A DNA stretch of 64,000 bases, taken from Trifolium pratense (lineage: Eukaryota > Streptophyta > Magnoliopsida > Fabales > Fabaceae). The notes beneath the pieces were generated by a model. It worked only from the letters and a program-made list of their open reading frames with translations. It did no database searches and had not been told where the DNA came from. Positions 55,394-64,000 of the stretch are shown one piece after another (position 1 is the stretch's first letter; each line of letters starts with the position of its first letter). The stretch is from contig NC_060063.1 of assembly GCF_020283565.1 (NCBI RefSeq), positions 46,646,856 through 46,710,855 of the forward strand, given 5' to 3'. The position numbers and the translations under genes are program-made.

Positions 55394-56584
55394 GGGTAAA
55401 TGATGATTTATCTCCCTGTAAAATAAGCAAATTTTCGTTTACCCTTGTACAGATTTGTTTTTTGTTTACCCCCTGCAATAAATAGATTCCCTCATTTTGC
55501 CCCTTGAATGTACAGCAGGACATGTGACCGTGCAAATCTGCTGACGCGGCTTGTACACGTGCAAAAAATCATTAATGTTTATTTTTTAAATTTCACGTCA
55601 CATAATGTTTTTTTTTTTAAGAAAAATTTAAACAAAAAAAAAAAAAACGATTTTTTTTCCCAAACTTAAAAATAAAATTTCCTACAAATATTATTTTTCT
55701 AACAAAATAAAAAACAGATTTCCTACAAATATTTTTTTTCGTACAAAAATAATTTTTTTTCCAAAAATATAAAAATGAATTTTCTTATTTTTCTCCAAAA
55801 ATAAAGATTTTAAAGATTTATTTTCAAATATATTTTAATTAAAAAAATAGAATCTTTATTTTTTAAAAATAAACTTTATTTTTTTGCTGCATAATTTAGT
55901 GTTGCAGATATAGTACAAGCTAAGGTTGCTGCATAATTTAGTATCACATAGAATTGAAGCATAATTTAATATAACATAATTTTGCTTTATTTTTTTTGCT
56001 GCATAATCTAATATCACATAATTTTGGTAGAAGAGGTAAACAGAATAAAACTTCTTTTTCTATTTTTTTAATTCAAAGAGATTAACAAAAACAAATAAAG
56101 TTTTGTTTTTAAAAAATAAAGATTATGTTTTTTTTAATTAAAAAAGATTTGAAAATAAATCTTTATTTTGGAAATAAACTTTATTTCGGAGTAAATTTTT
56201 ATTTTGGGTGTAAAATAAGAAAATTCGTTTTTCTATTTTGGGAGGAATTTTTTTTTATTTTTATTTGTTGGTAAGTTTTTTAAATTATTTGTAGTATTTT
56301 TTTTTATTTTGGGAAAAGAAAATTCATTTTTTTATTTTGTAGGAAAAAAAGATTTTTTTTTTAAAAAAAATATTATTTGACGTGGAATTTAAAAAATAAA
56401 TATAAATGATTTTTTTCCACGTGTACAAGCCACAACAGCAAATTTGCACAGTCACATGTCCTGCTGTACATCTCGGGGGCAAAATGAGGGAATCTATTTT
56501 TTTCAGGTGGTAAACAGAAAAAAATCTGCGCAGGGAGTAAATGAAAATTTGCTTATTTTGCATGGGGTAAATGATCATTTACCC
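55394..56584. mobile_element. Long fold-back element, MULE-like
   Basis: Terminal inverted repeats of about 200 bp start GGGTAAATGATGATTTA on the left and end TAAATGATCATTTACCC on the right. Both carry the blocks GACATGTGACCGTGCA and its imperfect complement. Flanking 9-mers TAAGTAATA and AAAATAATA match at seven of nine positions, the Mutator TSD length. The AT-rich interior is also largely palindromic, so the whole 1.19 kb can fold back. No transposase. Confidence 0.8.
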
Positions 56585-56694
56585 AAAATAATATGTGAGT
56601 TTTAAGTAGTGTTTGTTACTTCATCTATAAATTAAAATCTATTTAAATTTTTTCTTTCATCGTGGGTTCTCTCCATCAAATACAATCTTATTCA

Positions 56695-56834
56695 CACTTG
56701 GTTCAATAGTGATTGACGCTAAACTTGATAGGGAAGACCACGGTTCGATCCCCGCAACTATGATAGAGTGAAGGCTGAAACCACTTGATGACAGAACTGA
56801 CCACGAACAAGATTAAACTGGTGAAAGAAAAAAA
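56695..56834 (+). mobile_element. SINE, plus strand
   Basis: Direct repeats AATCTTATTCA at 56684-56694 and 56835-56845. Head with A-box-like TGGTTCAATAGTG and a B-box GGTTCGATCCC at about 56733-56743, then a body and an A-rich tail. 140 bp. A different family from the SINE at 2978. Confidence 0.8.
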
Positions 56835-57114
56835 AATCTTATTCAAGACATAATGGGATGTAAAATATGGACACTTCTCCAAACTCAAATTCAACATTAT
56901 TTTTGTGGAAATCTTAATCGTTTTCTTGTGAAAACTTATTTTTTTACTTTAAACAAAAAAAAAATTACTTTTATTATTTTAGTAATGAATATTTAAGATT
57001 TTTTTTTGAATCAAAGGCAAACACACCCTTAATAATTGTAAAATAGAGGTAAACTCCCCTATACTATTTTGTATGTTGAACTAGGTGGCAATATTGGGTA
57101 TGTGAATATGAACC

Positions 57115-57311
57115 CGTTTGGATTTACTTATTTTTTAGCTTATGTAAATAAAATTTTGTGTTAATTCATAAGTTTTAAACAATAAAAATTATATATGTAT
57201 ATATAAGCTATTTTATCATAAATTATCTTGAAAATCTTATAATAATACATAACAACTTATTTATTTACATAAGCTATTTCACATAAACTCAAAAATAAAT
57301 CAATCCAAACG
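57115..57311. mobile_element. Short MITE with CGTTTGGATT ends
   Basis: The left end CGTTTGGATTTACTTATTTT and the right end AAAATAAATCAATCCAAACG are inverted relatives. The interior is AT-rich with TTAGCTTATGTAAATAA on the left and TTATTTACATAAGCTA on the right. No coding capacity. TSD not certain. Confidence 0.65.
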
Positions 57312-57430
57312 AGCTCAATGTAGTGTTTTGTGTTCATCAATTTTAATATCGTTAGGTCGAACACTTTTATGGTGTTTTTTTCCTTTTTACAAAATGAATT
57401 CTCAGAAATGTAATATCGGAAACATTTATT

Positions 57431-57740
57431 CCTGTGTTTGGTTGATAAAATTCACAGAATATTCCCATCAATAAATTGTTCCTAGAAAATTTAAATACCG
57501 CATATATATATGCATGCTATTCCTAAGGAAAAAAGACTGGAATGTTTTATTTCCAATGGTTATAATGACGATATGTGTGGGCTTTTTTAATTTTAAAAAT
57601 TAAATAAAAATTATTTTTTGGAGTTTTAATTTTTAACCAAACCTTTTTTGTAAATTTTCTTGGAATAAAGTTTCAGTTATTATGTTCCTAGGAAAAATAA
57701 TCCTGAAATTAATTTTTACATCCATGAAACAAACACACAA
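57431..57740. mobile_element. Possible MITE with GTGTTTGGTT ends
   Basis: GTGTTTGGTTGATAAAATT near the left and AAACAAACACAC near the right are imperfectly inverted. No TSD was found; the boundary is tentative. Confidence 0.3.
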
Positions 57741-57899
57741 TTTAACAGTTGTATGTGTGAATTTTAGTAATTCTTACCGTTTCTCTAAAAAAAACAAATA
57801 GTGTTGTTTTAACATAATCTACTCTATCCATCAACCACGGAAAAAGTATTTTCTTACTTCATAAATTTAAAAGGGTGTGATTTTTAAGAAATCAATATA

Positions 57900-58050
57900 G
57901 TTGCGGAATGACTTGAGGCATTAATGAAAAAAGCGGTTGAGCTTGATTTTTTCAAAGGGATATAAGTCATTGATTCGGGAGTAATGGTTTCTCATTTACA
58001 ATATGTTGATGATACCCTTTTTATGGGTCAAGCTTTGAGAGAATGGTTGC
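57900..58050 (+). pseudogene. LINE reverse-transcriptase fragment
   Basis: The frame reads LEALMKKAVELDFFKG, two stops nearby, then VMVSHLQYVDDTLFMGQA. This is the YxDD catalytic motif and its flank as in plant L1-type LINEs. Only about 50 codons remain. Confidence 0.75.
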
Positions 58051-59086
58051 AAGGAGAGGATTCAGATCCACATTTTTTGTAAAAACTATGATATATTTTT
58101 TATTTTTACCTATCGTTATGAGTGACTCGTCTAATCTATAAAAAAGTTTGTGACTTTAACACTCTTGACACCTAAAGTACACAATTACGTTATTACATTC
58201 AAATCAATGCTAGTTAGTGCCTTACCGGTACTCATTTTTTTTTTTGGAAGACACCACTCTCCCTCCCACTTTTCTCTCGTAAACATTTCATCTTTGTAAA
58301 CCAAATCCTTAATCGTAACAAAAAAAAAATCCTTGATTACTTTCTTCACAGTTTTCAACCGCTAACCGAAAGGACCCACCCATTTCACACAAGTTGCAAT
58401 CAAATAAACCGGGTCTTAGGTTTACAATGGTGGAAATAAGGATCAAACCTATAATCTCATGCATATTATCCAAAATCCCTCACCATTATACCAAACCTGA
58501 TGGCTTACCGGGTCTTAGGTGTGCCGGCAATTCTTGTCAACCTCTAATTATAAGGTGTGCAATAAAAACAAGGTATATAATAAAATAATGTTATTATGTT
58601 ATCATGTGCGTATCAAATATATGATAGGATAAATGTTTATCATATCATTAAACAGACTATTAAACTACTGATTTACATTTAACATGCTAAAATCATATTA
58701 TATGATTTACTATTTTAGATCTTCCTGCCCTCTAACCTTCTCTTATGTATCATTTAATTAATCACTATGATGTACAAGTGAAGATTATATAATGACATTG
58801 CTGAAATGTAAGATCACAAAAGATATTAAACATCTTGCAATGTGAAAGGATTAAGTGTGCCAAAAATTACAACCATATATTTCTGTAATTCACTCTGATA
58901 TATGCAGTAAAAAGGTTTTTTTTTTTGTACAATAAAAAGGTACTTTAAATAAGCAAAAACAAAACTGTAATTCACTCTAATATCAACGGTTTCCTTTGCC
59001 TTTTATTCAACTCAATGCATTATAATCATTCACTGTAAATAGCAAAATAAGTCATTGCTATATTTTTTTGAACAAGTAAGTCATTG
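58051..59086. other. AT-rich stretch, no feature recognised
   Basis: No ORF with motifs. ACCGGGTCTTAGGT occurs twice (about 58408 and 58508), a short local repeat. Downstream of the AAA ATPase pseudogene on the minus strand. Confidence 0.4.
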
Positions 59087-59158
59087 CTATATTGCTGACC
59101 CTGATTCTGATACTGCTTTATTAGAGCTTTTTGAATTATTTTTATAGTACTCCCTTTG
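59087..59158 (-). pseudogene. Putative last exon of the AAA ATPase gene
   Basis: After a GGAGCAG acceptor, 24 codons including the stop (QREYYKNNSKSS start) follow in phase 0, which is the phase of the donor at 61913. CDC48C proteins end with a similar Q-R--Y--LS-K segment after SPSV, supporting the assignment. Confidence 0.6.
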
Positions 59159-59235
59159 CTGCTCCAAAAATAAGAATAAGTTCCAATATTAATTTCTAAT
59201 AAATCTTGATTTCTCAACAAAAAGGTTTTCGATTT

Positions 59236-59659
59236 TGATGTAGGAGGGTTTCTTTAGTAATTTATTATAGATTTAGTTTTATTATATTTTAGGTAGATTT
59301 ATTATTTTTATATTTCACCTAGATTAGTTATTTTTATATTTGAGGTAGATTTATTATTTTTATTTAGTTAGGTTTGTTATTTTCTTTTACAATCTTTTAG
59401 GAGATTTGTTATTTTTATTTTTCACTCCTATTTAAGCTAAACTATTGTAGCCTTGAAGGCAACTTTTGATTCAATAAAAATACAGAGATTTTTCTCAAGT
59501 TTGGTGAATTCCAAATTCTTCCTTCTGATGGATTCCGGAAGTCTAGTGGATTTTAGATTAGTTACTTTTTCTGGTGGATTCCGGAAATCTGGTGGATTCC
59601 AGAGCTTTTATCTAATAGGATTAGCGCTTGCTTTTCCTTCACGCTTCCGTACTGCGTCA
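59236..59659 (+). repeat. 5' LTR of the zf-XS retroelement
   Basis: 424 bp. TATTTAAG at 59429 serves as a likely TATA box and AATAAA at 59473 as polyadenylation signal, a compact LTR promoter/terminator pair. Several substitutions against the 3' LTR. Confidence 0.9.
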
Positions 59660-59661
59660 GT

Positions 59662-59673
59662 TGGTATCAGAGC
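59662..59673 (+). other. Primer-binding site (initiator-Met tRNA)
   Basis: TGGTATCAGAGC, two bases after the LTR end; perfect 12-base match to the initiator-Met tRNA complement. Confidence 0.9.
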
Positions 59674-59708
59674 AGGTTTCTCCTGTTCTTTTCCTAACGT
59701 GATCAGCC

Positions 59709-60833
59709 ATGGGAGAATCAATTCCGGTTATTAGGGTTCGCAATAACAACCATATTGTTACGTACATAAAATCAGAACATACTCGTGGTGAATCTGATTT
59801 TGAATACTATGAGCGTAGATATTACAAAAGGTTGAAGGATGATTACTACGAGTTTAAAATCTCTGATTCGACATATCGTTGTCTGTTTTGTTACAACAAA
59901 GATTACTCGTTGTTCGGCCTTTTGAGGCATGCTTCCAGAATGGCAGGTAACTCGCGTAAAACAATTAAAGATATTGCTAAACATTCTGTTTTGATAACGT
60001 ATGTTAATTGGTATGTTAATGTTAAATTCGAGGAAGCACTTAGCATCTTCAATAATGCCAATAACAACAACCATGCCAATAATTTTCATCTACACCACAT
60101 AGCTACTGAAACCCTATATGATAACCAACCATCTCTTCTCGAGAAACTTGACGATCCTGCTTATAAATCCAAACCGAAAGAAACCGAAGTAGTTGTTGAA
60201 CAAGATGCTTCGGTTGAAGTTGATGAATCGAAAGATGAGAAGGAAGAGATAGATGAACATGATGATTCAGAGAAAGAGGATCAAACGGATGTGGAGTCTA
60301 AAATGGTAAAAACTACAATCGATGAGGAAGGAGTGCTCAATCTAGAATTGGAGGGTAGTTTCAACGAGAACAACAATGGCATGGATTGCGACATCCAAAT
60401 AGAGGCGACGCCAGAAATTGATGAAGAAACAAATGAGAAAGAATGTCGTGTAACAAATTTATCGTCGTCGGCAGCGCAATATGATGCGACCTTAAGGACA
60501 ACACAAACAAAGAAACTTATGAACATTTATCGGTACTTTAATGTTATGCATATAAGCTCTACCGCCCTTATGGAGTTATTAAACGGATTAACAAGCTATT
60601 ATCTCAAGTTAGAGGAGAAAAATCAAGCTTTTAAAGAAGAAACGAGTCGGTATGAGGCAAGACTAAAGGAAGAGAAAAAAGTAGCAATCAAGCAAACGAG
60701 AAAGAATTTGATAATTAAAGCAAAATCAGTACTAAGTTTCTACTATGATAAACGCATGAGTCAGTATCAAGACGAGAACTCGGGGTCGAGTTCTTTTGAG
60801 GTAGAGGAGACTGATGTAGGAGAGTTTCTTTAG
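59709..60833 (+). CDS. zf-XS-like zinc-finger, coiled-coil protein carried by an LTR retroelement, 374 aa
   Basis: ATG at 59709 (MGESIPVIRV), 36 bp after the primer site; stop TAG at 60831-60833 inside the 3' LTR, so the last seven codons are LTR-encoded. Residues 45-100 fit the zf-XS fold: YRCLFCYNKDYSLFGLLRHA with C58-x2-C61-x12-H74-x17-H92 and a basic helix between. In SGS3 and the FDM/IDN2 proteins, which act in siRNA production and RNA-directed DNA methylation, zf-XS precedes an XS RNA-binding domain and coiled coils. Here no XS domain is evident. An acidic stretch (about 160-265) and a predicted coiled coil (about 305-345, EEKNQAFKEETSRYEARLKE) follow. No introns and no stop codon. Function unknown; a silencing link is inference from the finger alone. 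Confidence 0.75.
   Translation: MGESIPVIRVRNNNHIVTYIKSEHTRGESDFEYYERRYYKRLKDDYYEFKISDSTYRCLFCYNKDYSLFGLLRHASRMAGNSRKTIKDIAKHSVLITYVNWYVNVKFEEALSIFNNANNNNHANNFHLHHIATETLYDNQPSLLEKLDDPAYKSKPKETEVVVEQDASVEVDESKDEKEEIDEHDDSEKEDQTDVESKMVKTTIDEEGVLNLELEGSFNENNNGMDCDIQIEATPEIDEETNEKECRVTNLSSSAAQYDATLRTTQTKKLMNIYRYFNVMHISSTALMELLNGLTSYYLKLEEKNQAFKEETSRYEARLKEEKKVAIKQTRKNLIIKAKSVLSFYYDKRMSQYQDENSGSSSFEVEETDVGEFL
60790..60811 (+). other. Polypurine tract of the zf-XS retroelement
   Basis: GAGGTAGAGGAGAC directly precedes the 3' LTR. It is also coding sequence for the end of the zf-XS-like ORF. Confidence 0.7.
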
Positions 60834-61873
60834 TAATTTATTATAGATTTAGTTTTATTATATTTTAGGTAGATTTATTATTTTTACATTTCACCTAGAT
60901 TAGTTATTTTTATATTTGAGGTAGATTTATTATTTTTATTTAGTTAGGTTTGTTTAGGGATGGCAATGGGTAGGGTATGGGTAGGGTACTATAGTATCCA
61001 TCCCCATACCCGCAGTTTGAAAAAATACTCGTACTCATCCCCATACCCGCGTGGGTAACAATCTTTGTACCCGTGCCCATACCCTATGGGTATTCAAGTA
61101 TTCATACTCGTACCCGTTACCCGCATTTTTGCTAAAAATAAATCGATCAATTATAAAATATCATATCATTTTAATAAAATTAATAAAAATTCAAAGATTT
61201 TAGTGTTGACTCATGAAAATTATAAATAAAAATATTACTAATCTCGTGCTAAAGTTCATATCCTTATTGACATACTCATATTGTGTTTGCGCTATATTAT
61301 AAATAAATATTTTTATTAAAAATGTGTAATAGTTTTATAGTGTTGTATTTTTTAAAAATTGATATACATATATTACTATATAATAATATAAATAAAATAA
61401 ATATATACTATATGGGTATGGGGCGGGGTGGGTACTAAGGTACTCTTACCCGCACCCATACCCGTTCATTTTTGCGGGTAATTACCCATATCCGTCCCCG
61501 TACCCAAAATGCGTGTTTTTACCCTACCCATTGTGGGTATTTTTTGCGGGTACCCATTGGGTATAGGGCCAATTGCCATCCCTAGGTTTGTTATTTTCTT
61601 TTACGATCTTTTAGGAGATTTGTTATTTTTATTTTTCATTTCTATTTAAGCTAAACTATTGTAGCCTTGAAGGCAATTTTTGATTCAATAAAAATACAGA
61701 GATTTTTCTCAAGTTTGGTGAATTCCAAATTCTTCCTTCTGGTGGATTCCGGAAGTCTAGTGGATTCTAGATTAGTTACTTTTTCTGGTGGATTCCGGAA
61801 ATCTGGTGGATTCCAGAGCTTTTATCTAATAGAATTAGCGCTTACTTTTCCTTCACGCTTCCGTACTGCGTCA
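60812..61873 (+). repeat. 3' LTR of the zf-XS retroelement, interrupted by a MITE
   Basis: 60812-60954 and 61593-61873 together equal the 5' LTR in length (424 bp). The insertion is at GGTTTGTT. Confidence 0.9.
60955..61584. mobile_element. hAT-type MITE (630 bp)
   Basis: Ends TAGGGATGGCAAT and ATTGCCATCCCTA, with the exact 8-bp duplication GGTTTGTT at 60947-60954 and 61585-61592. The uninterrupted site is seen in the 5' LTR at about 59380. Subterminal regions hold GGGTA/TACCC repeats. Later than the retroelement insertion. Confidence 0.92.
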
Positions 61874-61912
61874 ATTTTATGCATGAAAGAAATTTAGAAG
61901 AATGAACCATAC

Positions 61913-62038
61913 CTTTTTCGACACAGAGGGAGAGACTTTAGTGAATGCTACCTCAAAATGACATGTCTTGACGGTGTCGATGTTTTAATCGGTTGAGTTC
62001 TACTTCTCAATAAGTGCAGCCATCCCTGCTTCATTCAT
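61913..62038 (-). pseudogene. AAA ATPase exon with two nonsense codons
   Basis: After a CCATTTCAG acceptor the frame reads MNEAGMAALIEK, stop, NSTD, stop, NIDTVKTCHFEVAFTKVSPS and ends at an AAG/GTATGG donor. This is the conserved C-terminal part of CDC48C/NVL. The two stops show the gene is dead. Confidence 0.75.
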
Positions 62039-62694
62039 CTGAAATGGAGAAAAAAATCAACAAATCCACCAAAATGACTTTTTCTTATAACCCTACCCTC
62101 ATACCTTATCTATAACCAAACATGTACATAGTACACACACATGACATCACTACTAATTAAGCACGTGTGCATGCGCACGCACACAAACATACACGACATT
62201 CACAACTGGTAAAAGTAAGGATGAAATAAATCAAAGTGTGTTTGGTCCTGTAAGCTGATGATAATTGATTTAGATTGAATAGATTTTGTAAACTTAATTT
62301 CCATTAAAAATAAGTTGTAAGCTGATTTACGTTTGCATACATTCACCAAAAAAGAAAATGTTATCGATTAATATTTGGATAGCTGGATCGAGATTGCTTT
62401 TGAGTGTGTATATGTATCTCAGTATCTGCCACTTTCAAATAAATCTGAAATTTTGTCACTGTACAAACTACAAGAATTAAGTTTGAGATTGGAAAAAATT
62501 TTAGGGGAAAAAACCTAACATAACTAATTAATGGTCAAACCATGTTTGACCAACCCTAATGTGATTCTGGAGTGTCTGGCCGCAGAACCGAACATAGGCA
62601 AAATAAACAGTCAATATCAAAAAGTAAAGAGAGCAGACACAAAAAGTTTTCACATTCTTTCATTCTTCCAATGACACTCAAATCCACACTGCTA

Positions 62695-62812
62695 TCAATC
62701 CTTTGCAAGAGTTTTCAATATTTTAACACGGTCGTATGGGCTTGGAAGAGGAACCTCAAGTTCTTGACCAAATCTACCAGGCCGTATGAGACTACCGTCT
62801 ATTGCGTCTTTT
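62695..62812 (-). pseudogene. AAA ATPase exon with arginine finger, frameshifted
   Basis: Reads KDAIDGSLIRPGRFGQELEV and PLPSPYDRVKIL, then TGA at 62697-62695. Shifting one base continues with IDSSVDLSVIGRMKECENF, the expected next segment, down to about 62640. Confidence 0.8.
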
Positions 62813-62903
62813 CTGCAAACTGAGAAATCGAGTGAACACACAGCATGATATGTGAAGTAAAATAACAACTAATCAGAAAATAGAGATGATGAACCAACAA
62901 TAC

Positions 62904-62968
62904 CTATTTGTTGCACCGATCACGAAAACACCTTTGGGCTGTTCTCCACCATCTAACTCAACAAGAAA
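62904..62968 (-). pseudogene. AAA ATPase exon, second region of homology
   Basis: Reads FLVELDGGEQPKGVFVIGAT ending NR across the splice. Open, with AG acceptor and GT donor. Confidence 0.8.
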
Positions 62969-63046
62969 CTGCAATATCATACAATTTAAAAGTGTAAGAA
63001 GTCAATATGACAATTTCTTTGAAAAAAACACTAAACATTGTTTTAC

Positions 63047-63112
63047 CTGGGCTACCACTCTGTTAATAACCTGTCCACTTTCATAATCACGGTTTGGTGT
63101 CAAAGCATCCAC
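63047..63112 (-). pseudogene. AAA ATPase exon after Walker B
   Basis: 22 codons starting VDALTPNRDYESGQVINRVV. Family members have R or RG at several of these places; no stop codon. Confidence 0.75.
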
Positions 63113-63440
63113 CTAAGAATGGAAAAAATATAAATCTTACATTTTCGAAGCCTTAGCATGCTGTCATACAATTCTATAACAAACATGGTTTGCTGAAAAT
63201 TTATATAAGCTCTTCATAGACAGAAGATATTAATAACCGATAATCAAACAAGCCTTGTACATGCTTCGCAGCAAGCAAATAGACTTTTCCTAAAATGCAC
63301 ATCGATCATAGTATGTGTGGGTGCAGGAGTCGATGGAGGTTTACTTAAGCAAACAAAACACAGCAAAAATAGTGTGACGGGCTGATGGCAATACATGATA
63401 GAGTCAACCAACATTCTTGTGTTGAGAAAGAACCACAAAC

Positions 63441-63545
63441 CTCGTCAAAAAAAGTTATACAAGGTGCGCATGCCCTTACACGACTAAATATTGTCCGGAC
63501 TTCTTGTTCACTTGCTCCAACATATTTATTTAGAACCTCTGGCCC
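63441..63545 (-). pseudogene. AAA ATPase exon with Walker B
   Basis: 35 codons: [20 protein letters not shown] then [19 protein letters not shown] is the Walker B end; the hydrolysis glutamate is present. Confidence 0.8.
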
Positions 63546-63703
63546 CTAAAAATTTAACAAAACTGTTAGAATAAAATAAAATATCTTATAATATCTTAAT
63601 ATTACAGTATCGTATCTTAGTTTCTGATATTAGATTGTCTCCGTATTACTATTACTTGTTTATGATTGATCAACTTATTCAAAACTAATGAGAAAAATGT
63701 TCA

Positions 63704-64000
<297 letters not shown>

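Larger units (their letters stand above)
59236..61873 (+). mobile_element. Non-autonomous LTR retroelement carrying a zf-XS-like gene
   Basis: LTRs TGATGTAGGAG...CTGCGTCA: 59236-59659 (424 bp) and 60812-61873, which is also 424 bp once a hAT-type MITE with its 8-bp duplication is removed. The TSD is ATTT (59232-59235 and 61874-61877). It has a primer site TGGTATCAGAGC, an internal region of only 1152 bp and a purine tract before the 3' LTR. Its sole ORF is not gag or pol but an intronless zinc-finger protein. It is inserted antisense into the last intron of the AAA ATPase gene. Confidence 0.88.

Noticed and set aside
56700..56760. tRNA gene at 56700-56760
   Set aside because: Contains a B-box but lies in a SINE with 11-bp direct repeats and an A-tail.

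Overview
This window is plant nuclear DNA, most likely from a legume of the Medicago/Trifolium/Pisum/Vicia group. The evidence is an Ogre-type gag with an Ogre-type tRNA-Arg primer site, a Sirevirus (SIRE1-like) with an envelope-like ORF, a tRNA-derived SINE, AT-rich intron-bearing host genes and layers of nested LTR retrotransposons. It is almost entirely mobile DNA. I see only two host genes, and both are broken.

Layout. 1-3570: a MITE, a solo LTR with 5-bp target-site duplication (TSD) carrying CpG-rich palindromes, a dispersed repeat, and two SINE copies. 3573-9507 (minus): an F-box/FBD/LRR pseudogene whose first intron holds a complete Copia element (4157-8795) with identical 219-bp LTRs and an open 1342-codon polyprotein. 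9719-10455: a hAT-type MITE. 10814-33873: a nest. A Stowaway-like MITE was split by a CACTA-like element; this holds a chromovirus fragment, then a 20.6-kb gypsy element (11949-32555, 3.7-kb LTRs), and one of those LTRs holds a young Ogre-derived element (19166-30196). 33965-46009: a Sirevirus with gag, pol, an envelope-like ORF and an antisense accessory ORF. 46025-46960: an inverted telomere-like array, followed by a protease fragment and a second copy of the CACTA/Stowaway segment. 49191-55159: an Athila-like gag-protease element. 55394-56584: a long fold-back (MULE-like) element. 56600-58050: a SINE, MITEs and a LINE reverse-transcriptase remnant. 59087-64000 (minus): the 3' half of an NVL/CDC48C-type AAA ATPase pseudogene. 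Its last intron holds a small LTR retroelement (59236-61873) whose only protein is an intronless zf-XS-like zinc-finger ORF.

Exact TSDs were found for most elements: GGAAG, GAATT, ACCTC, ATATA, TAAGG and TGTAC. Insertion order can therefore be read from the sequence. The youngest insertions by LTR identity are the Copia at 4157 and the Ogre-derived element at 19166.

The most novel points are: (1) an LTR retroelement that replaced gag-pol with a protein related to RNA-directed DNA-methylation/silencing factors (zf-XS fold); (2) a Sirevirus antisense ORF with two SUMO-interaction-like motifs, matched by a similar motif and a nuclear-localisation-like cluster in its envelope-like ORF; (3) a head-to-head telomere-like array at a duplication junction; (4) an array of more than twenty CCAAT-N4-ATTGG dyads in the Ogre-derived element. 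All family assignments come from reading motifs; no database search was run.
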